Source: JAAUUE01 sp943370025 | Lineage (GTDB): Bacteria; Cyanobacteriota; Cyanobacteriia; Cyanobacteriales; JAAUUE01 | Direction: 5' to 3' | DNA: 64,000 bases | NCBI GenBank assembly: GCA_943370025.1 | Contig: CALRPI020000026.1 | Coordinates: 4,986-68,985, forward strand | Part shown: in pieces, positions 52,323 to 60,836 of the stretch | How the letters are laid out: each line of letters opens with the position of its first letter | How positions within the stretch are numbered: the stretch's first letter is position 1 | Made by a program: the position numbers and the translations under genes | Notes under the pieces: generated by a model | The model's database searches: none | Told to the model about the DNA's origin: nothing | Seen by the model: the letters and a program-made list of their open reading frames with translations, nothing else

Positions 52323-52892
52323 TTAAGAAATAAAGGGTAGGCGGGTAGGTGTGCTGAGTCGATAGGTCACGTAAGCTTCACCAAAAAATTGCTGCAACCG
52401 CTCCTCTTCGTAGGGAATACGTTCAGCAAAAAAGCTCCAAGCTGCGATCGCTGCGACGATCGTACTGAAGGGATTAGACAAGACCAGTTGTGCCCCGATC
52501 GCCCACCAAAACCAACCGAAATAGCCGGGATGGCGAGATAAATGGTAGATGCCGTGGGTTGTCAGCTTGTGACTAGCATCGTGGTATTCAGCAATCTGAT
52601 GGGTGAAACCGCAACCAGCCGTCACCATTGCTGATTTCCGAACCAGTTCTCCAAATACGCACAACACGATTCCCAAAGCACTCACAGAGGGCTGTTTCAG
52701 GATAGGGAGATGGTTACTCTCAACCCAGTATTCGCCAATGGCGAGTAATAGCATGGCGGCATAGGGCCAAGAGAACAACATTGAGTCCCATGAGAGATCG
52801 TGTCGATTGAAGCACCAAACTAAGAAACCCTCAGATAGATGAAAGGTGGTGATGATAATTAAGAATGCCCAGAACATCCATAGATTTGCCAT
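52323..52892 (-). CDS. Isoprenylcysteine carboxyl methyltransferase-like membrane enzyme
   Basis: A 189-residue membrane protein with about five hydrophobic segments. The C-terminal part has the ICMT/PEMT hallmark GIYHLSRHPGYFGWFWWAIG then NPFSTIVAAIAAW and RIPYEEERLQQFFGEAYVTY, with RHP and EE contacting SAM in the known structure. It closely resembles eukaryotic ICMT rather than the short bacterial DUF1295-like forms, with HQIAEYHDASHKLTTHGIY. Sandwiched between Lgt-like and FemAB-like genes with gaps of 6 and 15 nt, it probably methylates a lipid or lipidated cysteine. Target unknown. Confidence 0.82.
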   Translation of the reverse strand: MANLWMFWAFLIIITTFHLSEGFLVWCFNRHDLSWDSMLFSWPYAAMLLLAIGEYWVESNHLPILKQPSVSALGIVLCVFGELVRKSAMVTAGCGFTHQIAEYHDASHKLTTHGIYHLSRHPGYFGWFWWAIGAQLVLSNPFSTIVAAIAAWSFFAERIPYEEERLQQFFGEAYVTYRLSTPTRLPFIS

Positions 52893-52898
52893 AGGTCT

Positions 52899-53714
52899 TT
52901 ATCCTCTACCTAGGTAAAACAATATTGAAATAGAGGCGATGACAACGATCTCGCTGACCCACTGAGCTTCAGAAAGTCCAGCTCTGCGGGGTCTTGCTGA
53001 AACTTCTCGCCAGAAATCAGATACAAAACGCCAGCAACCATAAGCAAGGAAGTAGGTGGGTAAAATTTTTCCATAAGACTGCTCTGGTGCAAGAAGTCCC
53101 CAAACCACAAGAGCGATGAATAAGACCAAATTAAACGCCGATTCAAACAGTTGCATGGGAATAACCGGTTCCAACGGTAACGAGCTAGGGGTATAGGTAC
53201 GACAGCCTAGCACTTGCACTAATTGCGCTTCCTGATACTTGACTCCCCAAACCGCTGGGCGACCGTAGCAACAGCCTCCCAAAAAGCAACCTACTCGGAT
53301 GAAGGTAACTCCTAAGGCAAGGTCAAGGGCAGCGAGATCCATGGCGGGTGCGATCGCATTGCCCAAGGCCACACTGGTGAGAGCATAAGTAGGGAGTAAA
53401 ATGAAAATCGAATCTTGAATGTAGGAACGTTCAGCAATCCCCCAAATTCGATATTTCAGCGATCGAACAATGGTGTACATCGCCTGCATACTTAGGAAAG
53501 CACCAATGAACGCTAAAAAGTTGAGTTGCGATCGAGCATCAACCCACCACGCAGAAAATCCCAGAAGTGCGATTATTCCAATATCTGTGGCGAGATGATA
53601 GGGATGATAGAGCCGACCGAAAATGCGAATATTATGACTACTGCGAATTAAAGTTTGCAGAGTACTAATCTTCAAATCTGCACCAGTAGATTCCTGATTT
53701 AGGATGAGATTCAT
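52899..53714 (-). CDS. Lgt-like (prolipoprotein diacylglyceryl transferase family) membrane protein
   Basis: A 271-residue protein with about seven hydrophobic segments. The Lgt family mark FIRVGCFLGGCCYGRPAVWG is present near 137-156; then IPMQLFESAFN, in place of HPTQLYE, and YGCWRFVSDFWRE near the C-terminus. Canonical Lgt has RxGN..NxE residues that are changed here, so it is probably a divergent paralogue rather than the housekeeping enzyme. It is the first gene of the operon; an AraC regulator lies 182 nt upstream on the same strand. Confidence 0.8.
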   Translation of the reverse strand: MNLILNQESTGADLKISTLQTLIRSSHNIRIFGRLYHPYHLATDIGIIALLGFSAWWVDARSQLNFLAFIGAFLSMQAMYTIVRSLKYRIWGIAERSYIQDSIFILLPTYALTSVALGNAIAPAMDLAALDLALGVTFIRVGCFLGGCCYGRPAVWGVKYQEAQLVQVLGCRTYTPSSLPLEPVIPMQLFESAFNLVLFIALVVWGLLAPEQSYGKILPTYFLAYGCWRFVSDFWREVSARPRRAGLSEAQWVSEIVVIASISILFYLGRG

Positions 53715-53896
53715 GGATAAAAACTCAGATCATTATTTTGAAATTTGAGATCAGGCTTAAACATTAAGGTTTTGGAAAATAAGCTAATGAAAGCTGGGCT
53801 GGATTAAATCTAAAATCCCTCCGTTGAGAGACCACTAAATTACATCCCGTGCATTGGCGAAATCTTGCACCAGATTGCTGCTTTTGCACAAAATTG

Positions 53897-54835
53897 CTAT
53901 GAATTAGAAAAAAATTTGGGGGTCACGCCTGTCAAGCGCTTAAAGTGACGATGTAGGTGGCTTTGATGGGTGAAACCGCAGGCAATAGCTACTTCTGCAA
54001 TTCCCATCTTTCCATCCTTCAATAACAGTTTTGCCCACTCTACTCGCTGCCGGATTACATACTGGTGGGGAGTTAAACCAGTCGATCGCTTAAAAGAACG
54101 ACAAAAGTGATAGGGGCTGAGTTGGGCGATCGCCGCTAATTCATCTAAACTCAGTTCCTGGTCTAGGCGATCGTTGATATAGTCAACTACCAGCTTTAGG
54201 TGTGTAGGAGATAAGCCACCCAAATAGCGAATAGACTTATGACTGTGAGCTGAATAATTCCTCAACAGATGGACGGACAGTGCCGTTGCCATCGTCTCTG
54301 CATACAGCCTGCCACCGGGTCGCTGGGATTCTAAGTCTGCTTTGAGTGCCATACCCATCTGAAGAATGAGGGGATCGTAGAGGGGCTTTTGAGGCAATAA
54401 CTCAACCTGATCAATAGCTAACAATTCGGCAGCATTGCGGGTCAGCAGCTCTGGCTGCAAACCGATCGTAAATCCTTCGTGTGGTTGATTCCACGCTCCC
54501 CAGTGAAAATGGTGCATGGGAACCAGAGTCATCCCGCCGTAAAAAAGCATCTGCCGCTGCACCTGCCCTTTTTCAACCCCCTCCATTTGCCAATCGAACT
54601 GGAAACCCTGTCCAAGGGTGACTGAGATCGAGTAGTAATCGAAACAAAGCTTTGGGGTTTCTCCTGCTAGAGGGAGATGGTTGTACTCTAGACTGACACT
54701 ACTCCACCCAGCTTCATCACTGGTCAATGTAGGGGATATTCCGAATCGATCGGCATATTCTAGAGGAGAATCAGAATTTTCATAGGACTGGCTTTGCTCA
54801 GATTCTGACTGCCAGTTAGACAGAGGCTGGGGCAT
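53897..54835 (-). CDS. AraC family transcriptional regulator
   Basis: A 312-residue regulator with an N-terminal sensor domain (1-205; MHHFHWGAWNQPHEGFTIGL) and a C-terminal AraC double HTH (LSLDELAAIAQLSPYHFCRS then MGIAEVAIACGFTHQSHLHR and the end FKRLTGVTPKFF). It is just upstream of the Lgt/ICMT/FemAB operon in the same direction, separated by 182 nt with no other gene, so it may control it. No operator was identified. Confidence 0.9.
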   Translation of the reverse strand: MPQPLSNWQSESEQSQSYENSDSPLEYADRFGISPTLTSDEAGWSSVSLEYNHLPLAGETPKLCFDYYSISVTLGQGFQFDWQMEGVEKGQVQRQMLFYGGMTLVPMHHFHWGAWNQPHEGFTIGLQPELLTRNAAELLAIDQVELLPQKPLYDPLILQMGMALKADLESQRPGGRLYAETMATALSVHLLRNYSAHSHKSIRYLGGLSPTHLKLVVDYINDRLDQELSLDELAAIAQLSPYHFCRSFKRSTGLTPHQYVIRQRVEWAKLLLKDGKMGIAEVAIACGFTHQSHLHRHFKRLTGVTPKFFSNS

Positions 54836-54848
54836 TATGAAACTTTTT

Positions 54849-54912
54849 TCAGGACTTACACATTTGAATATTTTTGCGGGCTGAGCGGAGTCGAAGCCCG
54901 CAAAGATATTAT
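54849..54912. repeat. Family E element, copy 5
   Basis: CAGGACTTACACATTTGAAT, then TTTTTGCGGGCTGAGCGGAG and TCGAAGCCCGCAAAGA. The core GGGCTGAGCGGAGTCGAAGCCC is identical to the core of the family A copy at 38553. Confidence 0.8.
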
Positions 54913-54919
54913 CGGCAGT

Positions 54920-55492
54920 TTATTTTGCACCATCTGCTGGGGTTTCACTAGGCGGCTTCACTCCCCCCATGCGAATTTCTGAACAGAAGGAAGCCATGCT
55001 AAAACCACCGAAGCGTTTGAGAATGCTATGGCGCAATCGAAGATTCGGGCTAGCAAACCATAGCCGCTCCTCGGAATACATGGTGTCATACTCTGTAATT
55101 AAAGTCAGGGCATCATCACTGCCCATAATGTAGCGTCCGGCTACGGGAGCTTTTTCGGCATAACCCATTTCTCGGAGGAGTTGACCTTCGTTGGGTTTTT
55201 CGGGGTCAGGAATCGGGACAATCACGGTGGAGCCGGAATGTTGTTCTTTATCTTCCTTACTGTTATCCCACTCCATGGAACCATTCCACACTACCCTCGC
55301 GCCTCCAGTGGCTAGGCTAGGATCCACATTGTGTTGTTCACAAAGTTTGATCACCTCTGGATGATCCTTGGGGAGAGTTTCAATGACAATATCAGACTTG
55401 CCACTCTCAGATTGCTTGAAGGCGAGGTGATGGCTAGTGCGCTGACTAAACCATTTGCCACCACTAAGGTCAAAAAACTCTTGGATATCCAT
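54920..55492 (-). CDS. cpcS: Phycobiliprotein lyase, CpcS/CpeS type
   Basis: A 190-residue lipocalin-fold lyase that attaches phycocyanobilin (or a related bilin) to Cys-82-equivalent sites of phycobiliproteins. MDIQEFFDLSGGKWFSQRTS and HHLAFKQSESGKSDI are the usual N-terminal marks, and EERLWFASPNLRLRHSILK and SFCSEIRMG are in the C-terminal half. An alternative reading as CpcT is excluded by these motifs; which subgroup of CpcS/CpeS/CpcU it is cannot be stated. It stands in the same region as the NblB-like gene. Confidence 0.88.
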   Translation of the reverse strand: MDIQEFFDLSGGKWFSQRTSHHLAFKQSESGKSDIVIETLPKDHPEVIKLCEQHNVDPSLATGGARVVWNGSMEWDNSKEDKEQHSGSTVIVPIPDPEKPNEGQLLREMGYAEKAPVAGRYIMGSDDALTLITEYDTMYSEERLWFASPNLRLRHSILKRFGGFSMASFCSEIRMGGVKPPSETPADGAK

Positions 55493-55545
55493 GCTTTTAC
55501 ACTCCTAAAATTAAAATAAAATAAAATCCTAAAAAATTAAAGTCT

Positions 55546-55629
55546 AAGAGGCTATTTATAAAGTCTGATTTTGCGCCCCCGCTGGGGGCGCAAAATCAGA
55601 CCTTCTAGCCACTTTATAAATGACCTCTA
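55546..55629 (+). repeat. Family C element, copy 3
   Basis: AGAGGCTATTTATAAAGTCT to CTTTATAAATGACCTCT, with core GCGCCCCCGCTGGGGGCGC; the copy at 21277 has GCGCCCCCAGCGGGGGCGC. The loop is inverted relative to that copy. GGTGGGCATTGCCCACC palindromes follow at about 55673 and 55782. Confidence 0.88.
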
Positions 55630-55816
55630 ATGTTTAACACTAGTTTGGGACAAGTCAGAATTTGTCGTAGGGTGGGCATTGCCCACCTGAGGAGGAATCT
55701 GTTACGGAGAGTAGAAAACAGGTTGCAACTGTTTATGTAGCCATCGGTCTCAACCCCAATAGGTCAACAGAATCCAAATCGGTGGGCATTGCCCACCCTA
55801 CTACTGTAACTACTAT

Positions 55817-56491
55817 CTAATTTTTTTCTAATCTTTGCAAGGAAATCATTGCGGCTTCCGAGACTTGAGGATGGACATCTTTGGCTAAATATTTCAGGGC
55901 GGAGAGACTTTTCTCGGTATCTAGATTGCCGAGGGCTTCGGCTAGACGTTGCCGGACTAGCCAATCCTTGGATTGGGCAAAGCGGAGAATGTTGGCTACA
56001 GAGTCGATCGCTTTAATTTCCCCTAGGGCAGAAATAGCGGCTTGTTGAATCACCACTTCTTCGCTATCCAAGGCTTTGGTTAACAGTTGCTCGGCTCTGG
56101 GATCCTTAATATTCCCCAAAGAGACAGCGGCACTAAATCGAACTAACCATTGGGTATCTTCATAGAAAGCACGGGACAGGGGTTCAAAAGCTCGTCGATC
56201 GCCCAGATAGCCCAAAGCCCCCGCCGCATCTGCCCGTAGTCCATAGTCGGGATCGTTTTCTAGAATATTCACCAAGATCGGATAACATTCATCCGTGGGC
56301 TTGACTCCCAAGGCAAAAACCGCCATCGATCGCACCTGCAAAACTGGATCATCAAGGACTTTTTTAATTAATGGCACCACATCCACGGCGGCGAAATCTC
56401 TTAGGGAAGCGAGGGCAACCATGCGATCGCCCAAGTTGGGACTATCTAATTTAGCTGATATTTCCGTTAATCTAGGATCAGGATTATTCAT
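55817..56491 (-). CDS. nblB: HEAT-repeat protein, NblB-like
   Basis: A 224-residue protein of about six HEAT/PBS-lyase repeats (DPVLQVRSMAVFALG, DYGLRADAAGALGYLGD, TQWLVRFSAAVSLGN, EEVVIQQAAISALGE, KDWLVRQRLAEALGN). Length and repeat order match NblB, a protein needed for phycobilisome degradation during nitrogen or sulfur starvation; members of the CpcE/F lyase family are more distant. It lies close to the CpcS-type gene on the same strand, with a repeat-filled 324-nt gap. Confidence 0.75.
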   Translation of the reverse strand: MNNPDPRLTEISAKLDSPNLGDRMVALASLRDFAAVDVVPLIKKVLDDPVLQVRSMAVFALGVKPTDECYPILVNILENDPDYGLRADAAGALGYLGDRRAFEPLSRAFYEDTQWLVRFSAAVSLGNIKDPRAEQLLTKALDSEEVVIQQAAISALGEIKAIDSVANILRFAQSKDWLVRQRLAEALGNLDTEKSLSALKYLAKDVHPQVSEAAMISLQRLEKN

Positions 56492-56559
56492 GAAAAATAT
56501 ATTTTAGAGTTATTTTATTTTTACAAATCTTTACTTAATTCTAATGTAAATTGCAGGTG

Positions 56560-56673
56560 CAAATTGGGTTTTACCAATACAGGCGGTTGAAACCGCAGCT
56601 TGTATCTTAAAAGAGCAAGGTCCACCTTCGCGGACTCGGAGAATAGGGATACCATCATAATCAGATTTGGTAT
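56560..56673 (-). repeat. Family F element, copy 3
   Basis: Reverse orientation: GGCGGTTGAAACCGCAGC, AAGAGCAAGGTCCACCTTCG then CGGACTCGGAG, ending ATAATCAGATTTGGTATA. Lies in the divergent region of nblB-like and cobT. Confidence 0.7.
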
Positions 56674-56724
56674 AACTCCTAATTCTTTACCTCCCTGTAC
56701 CTCCTTTACCTCCCTGTACCTCCT

Positions 56725-57906
56725 ATGCTCAAAACCTACACCCAAATCGACATCGGACAACAGTGGCTCGATCAATACCGGGGCTGCTTGCCTAGTTTTG
56801 TTTGTGTATTGGGGTTTACCGATACGGGGTTGTTGCCGGGGATCTCGGCGGCGGGGGCAACTCCAGAACAGCGGAAATTTACAGCGATCGCCGATGCCGA
56901 ATATTTACTCCACGGAGCGCAACCCCATCCCCAAAATCCTTTACCACCTTTGATTGCCGGAGCCTCGCCCGTTTTGATTTCTAGGACGGTAGTTCAATCT
57001 TTAAATATCCCAGTTTATTTGTTTAATGCTGGTTTGCCCTACGTGCCGGAGGATTTGGCAGCGATCGATCTAGGCGGCACTCCCGCCCGTTGCGTTAGTA
57101 CTGGATCAGCTTTATCCCCAGAGATAGTCCAGCACCTGTTTCAGAAAGGTTATCACTGGGGAGAAAAACTAGCGAATTCCCATAGTTATCTAATTCTCAG
57201 TGAATGTGTAGTTGGCGGCACTACCACAGCCTTGGCTGTCCTGACGGGTTTGGGGATAGAAGCGATCGGCAAAGTTAACAGCAGCCATCCCACCTGCAAC
57301 CATGAACAAAAATGGCAGGTAGTGCAAACAGGTTTAACTCAGGCTGGGTTAATGTCGCAGAATACTAATCTAGTCGATCGCCCCAATCCAACCCAGAACC
57401 ATCCCCAAAATGAACTTAATTCCCCAGACCCTTTTGCTGTAGTTGCTGCCGTTGGCGATCCGATGCAGATTGTGGTGGCGGGAATGCTGCTCAGTGCCAG
57501 TAATTATGGGGGAGTTCTCTTAGCTGGAGGAACCCAGATGCTGGCGGTGTATGCCTTGGCTAGGGCGATCGCCAAACAATCCCACATCCCTTGGCAACCC
57601 GCTAATGTTGTCGTGGGAACTACTCGCTGGGTGGCGGAAGACCCCACTGGAGATACTGTGGGTTTAGCCGAAGCGATCGGGGATGTGCCTTTACTTGCCA
57701 CCCAATTAAGTTTTGCTGAATCTCGCTATGCCCAACTCAGGGCTTACGAACAGGGCTATGTCAAAGAAGGGGTGGGAGCCGGGGGCTGTGCGATCGCTTC
57801 CCATCTCTACCAAGGTTGGGGGCAGGAGGAATTACTGGGAGCGATCGAGGCTTCGATCGAACATGATTCGCTCGTTGAGCGATCGCCGTGTAGAAAGGAT
57901 TCATAA
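56725..57906 (+). CDS. cobT: Nicotinate-nucleotide:dimethylbenzimidazole phosphoribosyltransferase-type protein
   Basis: A 393-residue protein of the archaeal/cyanobacterial CobT-like group (TIGR00303), involved in the lower ligand part of cobamide synthesis. Marks are CVLGFTDTGLLPGISAAGAT, LNIPVYLFNAGLPYVPEDLA, TGSALSPEIVQHL, and SECVVGGTTTALAVLTGLG (the phosphate-binding glycine-rich loop). MLLSASNYGGVLLAGGTQML in the C-terminal half is typical. In cyanobacteria the base may be adenine rather than dimethylbenzimidazole. It overlaps the next, convergent gene by 6 nt. Confidence 0.92.
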   Translation: MLKTYTQIDIGQQWLDQYRGCLPSFVCVLGFTDTGLLPGISAAGATPEQRKFTAIADAEYLLHGAQPHPQNPLPPLIAGASPVLISRTVVQSLNIPVYLFNAGLPYVPEDLAAIDLGGTPARCVSTGSALSPEIVQHLFQKGYHWGEKLANSHSYLILSECVVGGTTTALAVLTGLGIEAIGKVNSSHPTCNHEQKWQVVQTGLTQAGLMSQNTNLVDRPNPTQNHPQNELNSPDPFAVVAAVGDPMQIVVAGMLLSASNYGGVLLAGGTQMLAVYALARAIAKQSHIPWQPANVVVGTTRWVAEDPTGDTVGLAEAIGDVPLLATQLSFAESRYAQLRAYEQGYVKEGVGAGGCAIASHLYQGWGQEELLGAIEASIEHDSLVERSPCRKDS

Positions 57907-58263
57907 ATTCCCTTGCTGCATCAACGCAGCAGTCCGAGTTTTCGCCGCTTGGAGTTCTACCTCAACTAAACTATTTAACTCTGCTTGCTGTTCCGGCAGT
58001 AATTCTTGTTCTTGATCCCTAGCTAACCGCCACAAATTCATCAATACCGATAACCGTTCCTGCTGCTCAGCAGTGAAAAATGAGTCTGGACGAAAACTTT
58101 GGATGACCAGTAGTGCGCTAAATTCAATCTCATCAAATTGAGCTGTTAATGCATCCAGAGCTTGCCCCGCAGTTTCACCGACAGAATGCTTGTCCCCCGC
58201 GATCGCCCGGTATGATTTTTCACCATTAACATCAGAGATTGGCAAAATAGCTACTGTAGTCAT
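57901..58263 (-). CDS. Conserved small cyanobacterial protein, unknown function
   Basis: A 120-residue protein; start ATG 58263 (MTTVAILPISDVNGEKSYRA) is preferred to an upstream GTG. It has an N-terminal strand-rich part (SYRAIAGDKHSVGETAGQAL) and a C-terminal long helix with many Glu/Gln (EQQERLSVLMNLWRLARDQE). Proteins of this pattern are common in cyanobacteria. The convergent overlap with cobT is short. No function is assigned. Confidence 0.7.
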   Translation of the reverse strand: MTTVAILPISDVNGEKSYRAIAGDKHSVGETAGQALDALTAQFDEIEFSALLVIQSFRPDSFFTAEQQERLSVLMNLWRLARDQEQELLPEQQAELNSLVEVELQAAKTRTAALMQQGNL

Positions 58264-58346
58264 AATTCGCACTCAAAATTATTTGACTTAAATTATAGCT
58301 CTACCCTACCCATCTTCCTCTTAACTTTAGAAGAACTACCTCAGCA

Positions 58347-58629
58347 TTATTCCCAAGTGACTAAACTCCGAGCACCAAAAGATAACTTGGTCGTACCATC
58401 ATCACTGAGAGATAGAGCAGTATAACGTTCGCAATCACCAGAAGCAGATAGCATTTGCAACCAAACCGATATTTTCACTGCGTTCCGGTGCGTCGTCGTG
58501 AGGAATACACGCTACAAGATCGGTGATCGCACTGATCGCTCGATGGACTACTTGATTCACGCCGATCACCTCACCCACTTCCTCAACCGATTGATGCTGG
58601 AACAGTGTAGTTATGCCAATTGCCCTCAT
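58347..58629 (-). pseudogene. Small gene split by a frameshift, behind the GGCT gene
   Basis: ATG 58629, which lies right after the GGCT stop (TAGATG), opens 64 codons (MRAIGITTLFQHQSVEEVGE, ending SENIGLVANAICFW, stop). Near the end, the +1 frame takes over with coding-like SASGDCERYTALSLSDDGTT and KLSFGARSLVTWE to a stop at 58347. The two parts read as one approximately 95-residue protein broken by an indel around 58450. No family is recognised. Confidence 0.45.
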
Positions 58630-58974
58630 CTATGAAGGCAAAAGCTTTGTGCGGAGCTTGTAAATGTAGGCATCCACGGCTGTCCCGTCTTTGAGGTTCA
58701 CCGTCGTTAGGACACGCTCATAATCTTCACCCTCAAACTTATCAAGGCGAGACCAGTGCTCAACCAGCCTCTCTGAGCTGAAGAGAAAACCTTCTATTTT
58801 TCCGCCATGATTATCCAAGAGGATGCCTGGGTAGCCAACCGCTGCACCCCAGCCTTCCTGAAGCAACATGCCAGTGACGGTTGCTGGCTCCCACTCTCCG
58901 GGAACATCCGCTAGGACATGTTCGTTGGGGCGACCTGGGGCGAGCGTTCCATAAACGAAAAGTCGGTGAATCAT
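58630..58974 (-). CDS. Gamma-glutamylcyclotransferase (GGCT/AIG2-like) family protein
   Basis: A 114-residue protein; the start at 58974 has TTAGGAG 6 nt upstream. RLFVYGTLAPGRPNEH is the substrate-loop motif YGTL of the GGCT fold, then GYPGILLD and the acidic catalytic region LDKFEGEDYERV. GGCT-fold enzymes release pyroglutamate from gamma-glutamyl amines or peptides; the exact substrate is unknown. The next small gene is directly downstream. Confidence 0.85.
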   Translation of the reverse strand: MIHRLFVYGTLAPGRPNEHVLADVPGEWEPATVTGMLLQEGWGAAVGYPGILLDNHGGKIEGFLFSSERLVEHWSRLDKFEGEDYERVLTTVNLKDGTAVDAYIYKLRTKLLPS

Positions 58975-59069
58975 TAATCTCCTAAAGCTAGCTAACGGCG
59001 ACATTCACCGGCTGCCAGTAACCTCTCAATCCTAACCGATCGCGCTCAACAGTCCGGTGCAATGAAGGG

Positions 59070-59633
59070 TTAGCTGGCAACAAGATAGCTTTCACCTGAG
59101 GATATTTCAATGCGATACGTTTCATTATTCCAATCAATAACTTCAACGTAGTCATCATACAAATGAAAACTATTAGTGAAGATGTCCTTGCCACCCACAC
59201 TCCAAAGTAATTCTCCCGAATAGGAAACACAGGCGATCTCACATTCACCATGCGAAATGTAGCAGCCATGTTTTGCTGCGTGGTGTACCCCAAAGCAAGT
59301 AGCCGAGTCTACCTGTACTTGCCACTGAAGCTGTAAAGCTGGAACAGCTAAAGCACAAATGAATGCACTCACCGCAACGATGCAAGACTGATTGTGTAAT
59401 AGGGCTGAATGCTCATGTACTCCAGTTGCTCCGCGTATACCAAGCACAATGCAAGATGCTATTTCTGTACCATGCTTTATTACCTCTACCCCATGCTTTG
59501 AAGACGGCTGACATTCCTGTTGACCTAACCAGTACTGATAGCTATAGGCTCGCGTGTTATCCACTAATCCTACAGTGCAGGTAGGATCATCATTGATCAC
59601 AATGTTGTAACTTTCCGTCTGCAAACACAACAT
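59070..59633 (-). CDS. Conserved hypothetical protein
   Basis: A 187-residue protein of unknown function, beta-rich and Cys-rich: MLCLQTESYNIVINDDPTCT, then SALLHNQSCIVAVSAFICAL, then WQVQVDSATCFGVHHAAKHG and LLWSVGGKDIFTNSFHLYDD. Similar bacterial proteins exist with SALLHN and DSATCFG, as far as I recall, but without assigned function; repeated D-x-W/V-x-G blades hint at a small beta-propeller-like fold. It is upstream of the GGCT gene in the same direction, 95 nt apart. Confidence 0.7.
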   Translation of the reverse strand: MLCLQTESYNIVINDDPTCTVGLVDNTRAYSYQYWLGQQECQPSSKHGVEVIKHGTEIASCIVLGIRGATGVHEHSALLHNQSCIVAVSAFICALAVPALQLQWQVQVDSATCFGVHHAAKHGCYISHGECEIACVSYSGELLWSVGGKDIFTNSFHLYDDYVEVIDWNNETYRIEISSGESYLVAS

Positions 59634-59690
59634 GAATACCTATACCTGTAGCTGTTACCACACCCCAAAAACTCAGCCAGCTAACTAGTC

Positions 59691-59827
59691 ATTGTGCCGC
59701 AGTGGCGGCACAATAGTGCCTATTCCTCTAAATTACCGCAAACTTAAGCATTTGCTATGTGGTTGCAATTCATTTTTCCTCAGCTATAGCAATCCTATAA
59801 TGGGTTAGCAAATGATTTACGATCGCC
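59691..59827. repeat. Hairpin ATTGTGCCGC/GCGGCACAAT and short family B copy
   Basis: A perfect 10-bp arm hairpin with loop AGTG (59691-59714) is followed by TATAGCAATCCTATAATGGG and ATGATTTACGATCGC (59785-59827), a coreless family B copy like that at 37463. Confidence 0.65.
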
Positions 59828-59862
59828 AGATCAGGGTTGCATGGTTTTCCATAGAACTCAAC

Positions 59863-60537
59863 TTAGTAAGGCTTGAGCATTCCCCGCAGTTCTCCCCCTC
59901 GGAAACCTTTAGTGTGCAGATCCACATACAGTCTGCCGCTATTTAGGGCTTGGAGTTGTTCTTCTGTTAAGGTATAGTCGCCCTTAACTGTCCCACCCAT
60001 CCCATCTGAATTAAGCTGCACTTCCAACGCATACTGGAAAGGTCCATTCTCCGTCGCTGCTCCCCGATGAATATGCATGGGGGAAGTTACATTGGGGTTG
60101 GGGGGAACTGGAGGATCTGTGGCGTAGTCCCGTGGGGAACTGGTCAAATCACGAAAACTGCCCCGGACAACCAAACGATTTCCTTCTAAGACTGCCCCTA
60201 CTGCCCCGATCGCTGGAGTAGAGACCCGACTGGGAACAATATCATTACCAGACAAAACCGCCGCAAAAGATTTCCAGCTCATAGCTTGACTGACCAGAGT
60301 TCTTTCAGGATTTCCTTGAGCCATTAATACCGATTGGGCTTGTTGTTGGTAGTTATGCAGACTAGTTTCATTGGCAGTTAGTTGTAGCTCTGCAAAATCA
60401 ATCGGGGGACTCATCGGATTCAGGATGGGACTGATCGATCGAGCAGGGGCAGCCATATTCACCACAAACAAGCAGGCAGCAATACTCAGCAAGGCTCTCA
60501 ACAATAATTTCTGATATTTCTTTAAGTAATTGATCAT
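59863..60537 (-). CDS. Secreted CHRD domain protein
   Basis: A 224-residue protein. The signal peptide LLRALLSIAACLFVVNMAAPA is followed by a variable region; the CHRD domain (about 90-224) has FAAVLSGNDIVPSRVSTPAI, then PMHIHRGAATENGPFQYALE and LRGMLKPY at the end. CHRD domains come from chordin and occur in bacterial secreted proteins of unknown function; the HIH motif is conserved. It stands alone between repeat clusters. Confidence 0.88.
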   Translation of the reverse strand: MINYLKKYQKLLLRALLSIAACLFVVNMAAPARSISPILNPMSPPIDFAELQLTANETSLHNYQQQAQSVLMAQGNPERTLVSQAMSWKSFAAVLSGNDIVPSRVSTPAIGAVGAVLEGNRLVVRGSFRDLTSSPRDYATDPPVPPNPNVTSPMHIHRGAATENGPFQYALEVQLNSDGMGGTVKGDYTLTEEQLQALNSGRLYVDLHTKGFRGGELRGMLKPY

Positions 60538-60604
60538 GATTTCTCCGGAAAATAAAGATTAATATTCTCAGCTATCAGCCTCAATCCAAATAGGGAAGCC
60601 GAAT

Positions 60605-60749
60605 CTACATAGGTGGGCATTGCCCACCCTACTACTACCATTTATTGCTAGGACTTACGAACTGCCAACGAATTATCGAGAGTTATGAAGTTTTTTGCGG
60701 GCTTCGACTTCGCTCAGCCCACAAAAAACTTCAAATGCGTAAGTCCTGA
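60605..60749. repeat. GGTGGGCATTGCCCACC palindrome and family E element, copy 6
   Basis: The palindrome is at about 60611-60630. The family E copy (60649-60749) has AGGACTTACGAACTGCCAAC at left, AAATGCGTAAGTCCT at right and hairpin TTTTTTGCGGGC/GCCCACAAAAAA with core TTCGACTTCGCTCA. Confidence 0.8.
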
Positions 60750-60836
60750 TTGCTTATGCCTTCCCTACAGGTGGAATTGGGCAAATAATTATCAAGGTAT
60801 ACGAGGTGTAAATGAATTTAGATTCATTTCTCAATC

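Noticed and set aside
56492..56724. Cobalamin riboswitch before cobT
   Set aside because: The region is explained by a family F repeat and lacks a recognisable B12 box.
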